This document shows positions 1 through 5,494 of a DNA stretch of 6,456 nt, piece after piece. Source of the DNA: a bacterium (lineage in GTDB: Bacteria; Patescibacteriota; Doudnabacteria; UBA920); the NCBI GenBank assembly GCA_021789715.1, contig JAJYJE010000059.1:1-6456 (forward strand). The letters run 5' to 3'. Under the pieces are notes generated by a model that made no database searches, was not told the DNA's origin, and worked only from the letters and a program-made list of their open reading frames with translations. The position numbers and the translations under genes are program-made. Within the stretch, counting starts at the first letter, position 1, and each line of letters opens with the position of its first letter.

Positions 1-287
1 TCGAACTTCTCATATTCGTGGACATGGGACGATTGCTTGGCATCCTCAAGATTTAAACCGATACCTATGACCCGACCCCCGGCTTGGTGGGCTCCCTGGG
101 CAGCCGCTTCCATCAGCCCGTCCCCCGCGCCTGTGGCGATGGCCAAACCGCTTTCCGCCAGCAGCCTGCCCAGATCGCGCGCCAGGCTAAGGTATAACCT
201 CTCTTTGCCTGCCGGGCAGTTGTTGCCGGCAAAAATCGCCACGCGCTTCCCCTCCAATCTATCTTTGTCAATTTTGTTCAATTCCAT
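1..287 (-). CDS. LOG-family protein (nucleoside 5'-monophosphate phosphoribohydrolase-like), C-terminus cut by window edge
   Basis: The first 95 codons are present, from an ATG at 287. The protein opens with a short polar lead, then a Rossmann-type strand and loop (VAIFAGNNCPAGKERLY, about residues 14-30). It continues with the LOG hallmark TGAGDGLMEAAAQGAHQAGG (about 54-73) and then RVIGIGLNLED. These match the nucleotide-phosphate-binding N-terminal half of the LOG/'lysine decarboxylase-like' family (PF03641). Members with known activity cleave nucleoside 5'-monophosphates to free base and ribose 5-phosphate, including cytokinin precursors in plants. The catalytic PGGxGTxxE motif would lie beyond the left edge, so activity cannot be judged. 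The gene starts 14 bp after the glycosylphosphotransferase stop, so it is probably co-transcribed, though a role in glycan synthesis is not evident. The ribosome site is weak (AAGG about 12 bases upstream). Family assignment is confident; substrate is unknown. Confidence 0.85.
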   Translation of the reverse strand, partial: MELNKIDKDRLEGKRVAIFAGNNCPAGKERLYLSLARDLGRLLAESGLAIATGAGDGLMEAAAQGAHQAGGRVIGIGLNLEDAKQSSHVHEYEKF

Positions 288-301
288 AATTTTTTACGAC
301 C

Positions 302-1606
302 TTATCTCCCCTGCCAGGTAAAAATATAATATAAAGTTTTTAGGATAATTTCCAAATCAAACAAGATACTGCGGTGCTTAATATAGTAAAGGTCGTACTG
401 AAGTTTAAGCTTGGTTTCCTCCACATTGCCGGCATAAATATTACTAAGCTGGGCCCAGCCGGTCAGGCCGGGTTTTACCAACAATCGCTCCTCATAAAAG
501 GGAATTTCCTTTTTGAGCCGGTCTACAATATTGGGTTGCTCCGGACGCGGGCCGACCAGGCTCATATTGCCGGCAAGGAGATTAATGAACTGCGGCCATT
601 CGTCGATGCGCGACTTGCGCAAAAACTTTCCCACCGGAGTGATGCGCGGGTCGTTGACGCTCGTCCAGGTATTGGTGGCGCCGCCGCTCATAGTCCGGTA
701 TTTATAAACCTTAAAATTTTTGCCCCCCTTGCCGACGCGCTCCTGAATAAACAGCACCGGGCCCGGCGAAGTCAGCTTGATCGCCAAAGCACAAAACGGC
801 CAGCTTGCCAAAAATAACACGAACCCCGCCAAGCCGAACAATATATCGGTCAGGCGCTTGATTATATTATAAAACCGCTTTTCCTGGTAGTTAACGTTCT
901 CCAAAAACCAGATTTCGCTAATCTCGGAAAGATACACGCGGCGGAGCAAACTTTCGTAAAAATCCTTATGGTTGTAAAAAGTGACGCCCTGGGTGCGCAA
1001 ATTATACAACCGTTCGCTTAAAGCCGGGCTGGTGTGCAAATTGTCCGGCAAAATGACGGAAGAGTTTCGCTCCAATGTTAAACCGGCCATAAGCTGCCCG
1101 TTGATTTTGCCGAGGATCCGGTAACCCAAATAGCTATGATTGGCAATTTCCCGCTCCAGCTCGGCACTCTTGCCGCCAAAATCAACCACATACACGCCTT
1201 CCACCAGGCGGTTCTTTAGGAAATACTTTATTAACAAATACCAGCCAAGGATCAACACAAAAGTCGTGGCGGCGTCAATGAGCAAAAAGCGGCGGGGAGT
1301 TAAAATCAGATTCGGCTGGGAGTAAAAATAAATAATGGCAATAAGCACGTTCACCACCATAGCCGAAACCACATTGAACACTATCATGGTATAACGGCGG
1401 AACGTGCGCACGTCGAACAGGCCGTGGATAAACAGGACCACGAGCCAAAAAATAAAAATTACGCTGAACGTCTGGAACAGCCGTACGGTAACGTCGTGGC
1501 CGAACGCGGCGCGATAATGCAGGCTGATGGTCAGCCAAAGCCCGGCATAAAACAGGATAATATCGGGCACAATTATTAGCCAAAATGTAAGGGTGGAGCG
1601 GGACAA
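302..1606 (-). CDS. Polyprenyl glycosylphosphotransferase (bacterial sugar transferase, WcaJ-like)
   Basis: This 434-residue protein has the full architecture of the large membrane sugar-phosphate transferases that start exopolysaccharide or O-antigen units by moving sugar-1-phosphate from a nucleotide sugar to undecaprenyl phosphate. Four hydrophobic segments (about 8-28, 45-62, 73-95, 107-128) come first. A degenerate Rossmann/CoA-binding-like domain follows (about 136-240, beginning GVYVVDFGGKSAEL). The C-terminal catalytic PF02397 domain has a re-entrant helix (252-277), SPGPVLFIQERVGKGGKNF (280-298), YKYRTM (301-306), DPRITPVGKFLRKSRIDEWPQ with the catalytic Asp-Glu pair at 335-336, and SLVGPRPE (349-356). 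PGLTGWAQ (379-386) and DLYYIKHRSILFDL (405-418) complete it. The start is a TTG; no ATG, GTG or other TTG precedes it before an in-frame stop at 1625-1627, and the resulting N-terminus fits the family. No Shine-Dalgarno site is visible. The sugar donor cannot be told from sequence. Confidence 0.95.
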   Translation of the reverse strand: MSRSTLTFWLIIVPDIILFYAGLWLTISLHYRAAFGHDVTVRLFQTFSVIFIFWLVVLFIHGLFDVRTFRRYTMIVFNVVSAMVVNVLIAIIYFYSQPNLILTPRRFLLIDAATTFVLILGWYLLIKYFLKNRLVEGVYVVDFGGKSAELEREIANHSYLGYRILGKINGQLMAGLTLERNSSVILPDNLHTSPALSERLYNLRTQGVTFYNHKDFYESLLRRVYLSEISEIWFLENVNYQEKRFYNIIKRLTDILFGLAGFVLFLASWPFCALAIKLTSPGPVLFIQERVGKGGKNFKVYKYRTMSGGATNTWTSVNDPRITPVGKFLRKSRIDEWPQFINLLAGNMSLVGPRPEQPNIVDRLKKEIPFYEERLLVKPGLTGWAQLSNIYAGNVEETKLKLQYDLYYIKHRSILFDLEIILKTLYYIFTWQGR

Positions 1607-1626
1607 ATATGTAAAATTTAATGATT

Positions 1627-1647
1627 AAAAATTAAAAATTGAAGATT
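1627..1647. repeat. Left arm of imperfect 21-bp inverted repeat
   Basis: The reverse complement of this AT-rich stretch matches 1871-1891 at 19 of 21 positions. The core is a perfect 13-bp match (1631-1643 against 1875-1887). Together the two arms bracket the four-helix-bundle relic, as expected for the ends of an inserted element. Because the sequence is almost all A and T, part of the match could be compositional. Confidence 0.6.
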
Positions 1648-1666
1648 GTTTTTCTACCAGGATATT

Positions 1667-1845
1667 TTATAAATATTCTCGATAAAATCCAAGCCCCTCT
1701 TGTCCTAAATAGCCATTATCCAACAAAATGTACATAATAGCCCGCACTTCTCCGGCTGATCCTTTTGCGAAATTCAGAAAGTTGGCAAATTCTTTTCCCT
1801 TGACTCTTGCCAAACAGGCAAATCTTCGAATCGTGGATATTGCCT
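1667..1845 (-). pseudogene. Decayed four-helix-bundle protein (23S rRNA intervening-sequence protein family) with internal deletion and frame change
   Basis: Two frames read on the minus strand give the two ends of one family. Positions 1845-1795 encode RQYPRFEDLPVWQESRE, the typical N-terminus of four-helix-bundle/IVP proteins (PF05635). Positions 1801-1669 then encode, in another frame, KGKEFANFLNFAKGSAGEV followed by RAIMYILLDNGYLGQ and REYL, the conserved third and fourth helices and the C-terminus, with a TAA at 1667-1669. Intact family members have roughly 115-125 residues, so about 50-60 central residues, including the usual NIAEG segment, are missing at the junction near 1795-1801. 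The N-terminal frame has no start codon; a TAA (1846-1848) sits where a start would be expected. The relic separates the third GT2 gene from the glycosylphosphotransferase. Family members occur inside 23S rRNA genes and as scattered genes; their function is poorly known. A short C-terminal peptide could still be translated from a TTG or internal ATG, but this is unlikely to be functional. Confidence 0.8.
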
Positions 1846-1848
1846 TTA

Positions 1849-1854
1849 CCCTCC
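1849..1854 (-). promoter_or_regulatory. Orphaned Shine-Dalgarno-like GGAGGG before the four-helix-bundle relic
   Basis: GGAGGG on the minus strand lies just before the relic's N-terminal frame. It is among the strongest ribosome-binding sequences in the window, yet no start codon follows at a usable distance in that frame. It supports the view that a translated gene once began here. Confidence 0.5.
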
Positions 1855-1870
1855 TAATGCATTAATTTTC

Positions 1871-1891
1871 AATATTCAATTTTTAATCTTT
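1871..1891. repeat. Right arm of imperfect 21-bp inverted repeat
   Basis: This arm pairs with 1627-1647 (19 of 21 positions, two mismatches). It covers the TAA stop (1883-1885) and the last two sense codons of the third GT2 gene, so the element end and the gene end coincide. The insertion may have provided the present stop codon. Confidence 0.6.
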
Positions 1892-2650
1892 CAATAATAT
1901 CCGTATCCTTAAAATCACCTTGGCAATAAATGCAAATGGGTAATCGTCTCGGTGCTTTTGTATTAACCGCAGCTGTTTGGCCAAAAATTGCTTGAATCTT
2001 TCCTTATTATAGCTTGGCTGGCGGTAAGCGGTAAATACCTCTTGGAAATTATAGAATTTACCGAGCCTGCCCAGACGCAGCCACAAATCGTAATCTTCGG
2101 CCACATCCGCGCCGTCGGCCAGAAAGCCGCCCGCCTGCAGCGCTGCCGCGCGGCGGAACATAACCGTCGAAGTAAAAAAATTATTTCGCAGAAGCATCGT
2201 CCGCCTGATCCGCGAGTCTGATTGCGGCCTGAATTTTTGTATTTTCTTATTTTTAAATTTTGCTATTTCTATGCCCCCGCCGACCAAAGCAACCTCGGGA
2301 TGCGCGTCCAAAAATTCCGCCTGCTTCTTTAATTTATTCTCATCCACCCACTCGTCATCATCATCCAGAATTGCCACATATTCCCCCGCCGCGGCCTCCA
2401 GCGCCTCCTGCCTGCTCGCCGTAATTCCCAGCGAAGTTGCGTGCCTGATAATCTTTAAATTTTTTCCGCCAGTGGCGGATCCGCCTCTGGCGGACAATCT
2501 TTCAATTGTATTTTGCGTACTATCCGCCGATCCATCGTCCACGACAATAACCTCGTAACCGACATACGTTTGCCGGCCAATACCGGCAAGCGCGCGCTCC
2601 AAAAAGGCAACGCGATCTTTTGTTAAAGTTATTACCGAAACTTTCGGCAT
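1883..2650 (-). CDS. Family 2 glycosyltransferase (GT-A fold) with in-frame palindrome insertion
   Basis: The 255-residue protein begins MPKVSVITLTKDR and shows the GT2 landmarks in order. VVDDGSADST (36-45) carries the nucleotide-binding Asp. SLGITASRQEALEAAAGEY (73-91) is the usual helix before the metal site. ILDDDDEW (94-101) holds the DXD-type metal-binding aspartates, and EDYDLWLRLG (185-194) supplies the likely catalytic acidic residue. It would transfer one sugar from a nucleotide donor to the lipid-linked glycan at the cytoplasmic face; donor and acceptor are unknown. I chose the ATG at 2650 because the protein then starts right at the first GT2 strand; a TTG at 2665 would add five residues (16-bp versus 1-bp spacing from the previous stop). 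Neither start has a clear ribosome site. Residues 53-62 (SARGGSATGG) come from a 30-bp palindromic insertion and lengthen the loop between strands two and three. The C-terminus is basic, and the stop lies inside an inverted repeat arm. Confidence 0.92.
   Translation of the reverse strand: MPKVSVITLTKDRVAFLERALAGIGRQTYVGYEVIVVDDGSADSTQNTIERLSARGGSATGGKNLKIIRHATSLGITASRQEALEAAAGEYVAILDDDDEWVDENKLKKQAEFLDAHPEVALVGGGIEIAKFKNKKIQKFRPQSDSRIRRTMLLRNNFFTSTVMFRRAAALQAGGFLADGADVAEDYDLWLRLGRLGKFYNFQEVFTAYRQPSYNKERFKQFLAKQLRLIQKHRDDYPFAFIAKVILRIRILLKD
2465..2494. repeat. 30-bp GC-rich nested palindrome inserted in frame in a coding region
   Basis: Two 15-bp units stand head to tail, each of the form TCCGCC-N3-GGCGGA (2465-2479 with AGT, 2480-2494 with TCT). 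Each unit is itself a hairpin, and the whole 30 bp is also an inverted repeat about 2479/2480 with a single mismatched pair. The length is exactly ten codons and begins and ends on codon boundaries of the GT2 gene, so the frame is kept. It is much richer in G and C than the AT-rich sequence on its left. The pattern resembles small palindromic elements that spread through genomes and tolerate coding positions, as Rickettsia palindromic elements do; similar TCCGCC/GGCGGA palindromes are, as I recall, common in Patescibacteria genomes. Confidence 0.8.
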
Positions 2651-2666
2651 AAATGCGAACTGCAAA

Positions 2667-3695
2667 TTACTGTTTTAAAATCCGTAACGCGCTCTTGGCG
2701 CCGTCTTTCGCCCAGCCGAGGAGTCTTGCCCTCATGCTGTCATTTCGCCACTTGCCTTGCCGCAGCACTGTGTCTTTAAAACCCTGTTCCAAAGTCAGGC
2801 CAAAATGCCTGTAAAAAACCCCAATCAGATCGCGCGCCTGTTTTTCCAGGCTAAGATTTTCCATAACGTATCCCCGCGGGTCGAATTGCCGCCAGGAATA
2901 TTCCATGCGGGCAACAGCGCTGTCGAATTCCCGCGCTTCAAATATTTTAATTCCGCACCGGTTGTCAAAATATTCCGCCGAAGTTGCGGAAAATTTATTC
3001 TCCTCGGGCAAAAAAATATTCCGCTCACGGGCGGACGGCTGCCAGTGCCCTATGGTACGGACATCCCAAACCAAAAGCGGAACGCCGGAAGCCAAAGCTT
3101 CTTCCAAAGCGATTCCCTGGCTTTCGTGCCTGCCCAGCCAAATGCCGTACCGCGACCGCGCTAATATTTTTTTAAATTTCTTTTCGTTATATTTCGGGTA
3201 TTCAATAAGCTCGAAACGAACGCCTTTTTTATTTAATACATCCAATACGGCATAAAGTTCCTGCGGAAAACGCTGCTTGTGGTAAACAAAAACCAAATCT
3301 TTATTTTCACTGCTTGGCGCAAATTCTCCCGTATCAATTCCGGCCGGCCAGACCTCCAGCGGACAGGCGGCAAAACCGGATTTCCGCCAAAAATCGGCCG
3401 CCCAGCGCGACGGCTGCAAGTATACGGCGCGCGACAAATCCAAACCCTCCGGAATATTGCGGGGGGCGACAAACAGATTCGGCCCGACGACTACCTTAAT
3501 CTCCTTCGGCAGATCCTTTATATAGTGCAACGCCCGCACATCATCGTGGATCCACAGCCGTTGGCAGGCATCAAGACGGCGGTTGACCGCGTACGGATAA
3601 CCGATCTCCTCCAACCCCTTAATCAAATTATCAACAACCTTCTTGGGGCCGGAAGACAAGCGGCGCAGCCGCGCTTGGGAAATGATGTTAATCAT
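2667..3695 (-). CDS. GT-B glycosyltransferase, family 4-like
   Basis: The 342-residue protein looks like a retaining GT-B enzyme. The N-terminal half has the acceptor-side loop SSGPKKVVDNLIKGLEEIG (14-32) and a linker with YLQPSRWAADFW (92-103) and VWPAGIDTGEF (115-125), the usual boundary of the two Rossmann halves. The C-terminal half has the donor site GRHESQGIALEEALASGVP (188-206), containing an EX7E pair (E191, E199) that binds the nucleotide sugar in family 4. LVWD (208-211) and later helices follow. It has no membrane segment; a basic C-terminal tail (about 312-342) may attach it to the membrane. Its ATG overlaps the stop of the preceding GT2 gene as ATGA, a sign of translational coupling. 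The sequence is rather divergent from common family 4 enzymes, so the sugar cannot be named. Confidence 0.88.
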   Translation of the reverse strand: MINIISQARLRRLSSGPKKVVDNLIKGLEEIGYPYAVNRRLDACQRLWIHDDVRALHYIKDLPKEIKVVVGPNLFVAPRNIPEGLDLSRAVYLQPSRWAADFWRKSGFAACPLEVWPAGIDTGEFAPSSENKDLVFVYHKQRFPQELYAVLDVLNKKGVRFELIEYPKYNEKKFKKILARSRYGIWLGRHESQGIALEEALASGVPLLVWDVRTIGHWQPSARERNIFLPEENKFSATSAEYFDNRCGIKIFEAREFDSAVARMEYSWRQFDPRGYVMENLSLEKQARDLIGVFYRHFGLTLEQGFKDTVLRQGKWRNDSMRARLLGWAKDGAKSALRILKQ

Positions 3696-4546
3696 AACCG
3701 CTCCCCGCCCGATTCTATCTCGTCGAGCAATTGAAGTTTTGCTTTGCGATATTCGGACTCAATACCTTCAGTGGTAATATTATGTTCCAATTCGTATAAA
3801 CGCAGCCGCGCCATAAAACGAAAAAAAGCATACAAGAAACCAGAAAAAAAGTTCTCTCCATTACTTCGCCAACCACGAGAAAATATAAAAAAATACCGCG
3901 CCATCCCCCCCAGCGTTTGAATCCAGGAAAACCGCCGGCCAGCCTTAAAAGCCTCTTCGGCTTCGGTTTCGGCATAACGCAAATGACTGAGCACAAATTT
4001 GTGCATATCGTAAACGCTGAAGTGCTTTATGGCATAATCGGGACGGTCCGGCAATTCCAAAATCTGGGTTTTGCTGCCGGTAAACTTACCCATGCCGTGA
4101 ATCCGGTTACCACTGAAGTCAATAAAATCCTTATGGAAAAAACAGGGGGTTCTCCCGTATTGGGCCACACGGGCTGTGTCGCCCCACAAGTATGTATGCA
4201 GCGGAATGCTGACATACTTAAATTTGCCCTCGCTGGCGATTTCGCCCAGCTTATCCAGCAACCTGGCCGGACACAAATTATCGACATACGACCAAAATAT
4301 ATAGCCGGTGCTTACCTGACTTTTAACAAACAAAAACATTTCCTGGGTCTCGACCTGGGGTTTGCTCGACGCCGGCCTTAAAATAAACCGCGCGCCGTTT
4401 GTCTCGGCGACTTCGCGCGTACGATCCGTACTTCCCCCGTCAAAAACATAAACTTCCCCGTATGGCCGGAAATTCCGAACGGCATATTCAATCCGCCGCT
4501 CCTCATTGTAACTGAACAGGATAAAAGAAATTTTACCGGATTCCAT
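3692..4546 (-). CDS. Family 2 glycosyltransferase, WaaE-like (LPS core beta-glucosyltransferase type)
   Basis: The 284-residue protein starts with KISFILFSYNEERRIEYAV (5-23) and VYVFDGGSTDRTREVAE (32-48). The NEE and DGGSTDRT forms are typical of the WaaE/KdtX branch of GT2 rather than of the ordinary DDGS branch. The C-terminal part (about 208-252) has the paired aromatic, basic and glycine-rich helices (ARYFFIFSRGW, then FSGFLYAFFRFMARLRLYEL) that in this branch form an amphipathic membrane-contact region. The metal-binding position is unusual: instead of DADE the strand ends YVDNLCP (87-93). GNRIHGMGKF (146-155) and KHFSVYDMHKF (174-184) supply the later conserved histidines. The ATG at 4546 lies 4 bp after the SDR stop; no Shine-Dalgarno site is visible, which fits translational coupling. 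It probably adds one sugar at the cytoplasmic membrane; the specificity implied by the name WaaE should not be carried over. Confidence 0.88.
   Translation of the reverse strand: MESGKISFILFSYNEERRIEYAVRNFRPYGEVYVFDGGSTDRTREVAETNGARFILRPASSKPQVETQEMFLFVKSQVSTGYIFWSYVDNLCPARLLDKLGEIASEGKFKYVSIPLHTYLWGDTARVAQYGRTPCFFHKDFIDFSGNRIHGMGKFTGSKTQILELPDRPDYAIKHFSVYDMHKFVLSHLRYAETEAEEAFKAGRRFSWIQTLGGMARYFFIFSRGWRSNGENFFSGFLYAFFRFMARLRLYELEHNITTEGIESEYRKAKLQLLDEIESGGERL
3701..3706 (-). promoter_or_regulatory. Shine-Dalgarno-like GGGGAG for the GT-B gene
   Basis: GGGGAG on the minus strand lies five bases before the ATG at 3695, inside the last codons of the preceding gene. It supports this start and the coupled overlap. 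It is the best-placed ribosome site in the operon. Confidence 0.5.
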
Positions 4547-4550
4547 ATGA

Positions 4551-5468
4551 TTAATGCGGAGAGGTTATCGAATTGCGAGAATAAAAAGCAACTGTAAGTT
4601 TCAGGCCTCGTTTGAGCGGCATGCCGGCTTGCCACCCTAATTTGCTGTTTTTGGAAATATCCGCCCGCGAACGCATAAGCTCATGTTCGTGATACGGCAG
4701 TGCCCCCCAATTCAATTCGGTTTGGCCTTGAACCTCTTCCTTCAGCAGACTAACAAGCTCGCGAAGACTATGTTCGGTACCCGTGCCGATATCAAACTCT
4801 TCCCAATCTGAAAATTCATTCAGGCGCTCAATAGCCGAGACGAACGCATCCGCTACGTCCGAAATAAAAATAAAATCCCGCGTTTGCCGGCCCCCGGTCA
4901 AATCCATAGACGGAACTCGGTCCAGCAGCTTCCGCAATGCGACCGGAATAAATTTTTCCGGATTATCGTCAGGACCATACATATGATAAATGACTAAATT
5001 TACAAACTTCCCGCCCTCCCGCCTGGAGCGCAACGCATAATCCAGAAAGTCTTTTTTTGTCCTGCAGTAATCGTAATACGGCTCGCCGGACAAAGTTGAA
5101 TTCGGCATAAAGGTATCGGCATTGAGAAAAGCGGTTTTATTGCTTCGCGCAGCGTCCAGGAGCATGGCGGGAAGCCCAAAATTAGCCTCCCGGATCACTT
5201 CGCCCGCCTCGCCTTTGCGGCCATAGTTGGTAGCGGTATGGACAATAATGGCATCGCTGTGATCAGTAAGCCACTGCTTTGCCGAGGCTGACAAAATGGT
5301 GCTTGCCTTTTTTGCTTCGATTAACCGGCTGATCCGCCGCAGCGAAGAACTTTCGCGAACTACGCCGGTAACTTGCCAACCTCGCGCCGCAAACGCTTCG
5401 GCCAGGTTAGAACCCAAAAAACCGGTAATTCCAGTTAATAAAATGTTGGGGGCAGATATTGTTTTCAT
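4551..5468 (-). CDS. NAD(P)-dependent extended SDR, RfbJ-like (CDP-abequose synthase/4-ketoreductase type)
   Basis: The 305-residue protein has the SDR dinucleotide motif TGITGFLG (12-19), a cofactor-adjacent VHTATNYGRKG (76-86), NADTF with the catalytic Thr/Ser position (116-120), and YCRTK with the catalytic Tyr134 and Lys138. VIYHMYGP (159-166), FIPVALRKLL (173-182), TGGRQTRDFIFISDVADAF (191-209), FDIGTGTEHSL (225-235) and WGALPYHEHELM (254-265) follow. The order and wording of these segments (HLATEYG, NTDSF, TGEQIRDFIF, FGAI...NEIMF in the family) recall Salmonella RfbJ, which reduces a CDP-4-keto-3,6-dideoxyhexose to CDP-abequose. A related dTDP- or GDP-sugar reductase or epimerase is equally possible. 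The ATG at 5468 is chosen because it gives the usual short lead before the first strand; a GTG at 5489 would add seven residues. It sits between two glycosyltransferases and probably makes a donor for one of them. Confidence 0.88.
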   Translation of the reverse strand: MKTISAPNILLTGITGFLGSNLAEAFAARGWQVTGVVRESSSLRRISRLIEAKKASTILSASAKQWLTDHSDAIIVHTATNYGRKGEAGEVIREANFGLPAMLLDAARSNKTAFLNADTFMPNSTLSGEPYYDYCRTKKDFLDYALRSRREGGKFVNLVIYHMYGPDDNPEKFIPVALRKLLDRVPSMDLTGGRQTRDFIFISDVADAFVSAIERLNEFSDWEEFDIGTGTEHSLRELVSLLKEEVQGQTELNWGALPYHEHELMRSRADISKNSKLGWQAGMPLKRGLKLTVAFYSRNSITSPH

Positions 5469-5494
5469 AAATCGCCGCTGTCTCGCCACTGCTG

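Noticed and set aside
37..817. Plus-strand open frames (37-321, 374-817, 513-707)
   Set aside because: They are antisense to the LOG and glycosylphosphotransferase genes, show no family motifs and have low-complexity, Pro/Arg/Ser-rich translations typical of shadow frames.
1607..1666. Intrinsic terminator or sigma-70 promoter in the AT-rich spacer before the glycosylphosphotransferase
   Set aside because: I see no GC-rich hairpin followed by a U-run and no convincing paired -35/-10 boxes; AT-richness alone gives many chance matches.
2651..2665. TTG start at 2665 for the third GT2 gene
   Set aside because: The ATG at 2650 places the start directly before the first GT2 strand, and the extra five residues have no family support.
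2757..3734. Several plus-strand open frames opposite the GT-B gene
   Set aside because: The minus-strand protein carries conserved motifs (EX7E, PAGID), while the plus-strand translations have none.
3917..4381. Plus-strand frame of 154 codons opposite the WaaE-like gene
   Set aside because: It lies wholly inside a motif-supported minus-strand gene and has no recognisable domain or ribosome site.
5469..5489. GTG start at 5489 for the SDR gene
   Set aside because: It would add seven mostly basic residues before an ATG that gives the normal SDR N-terminus; kept only as an alternative.
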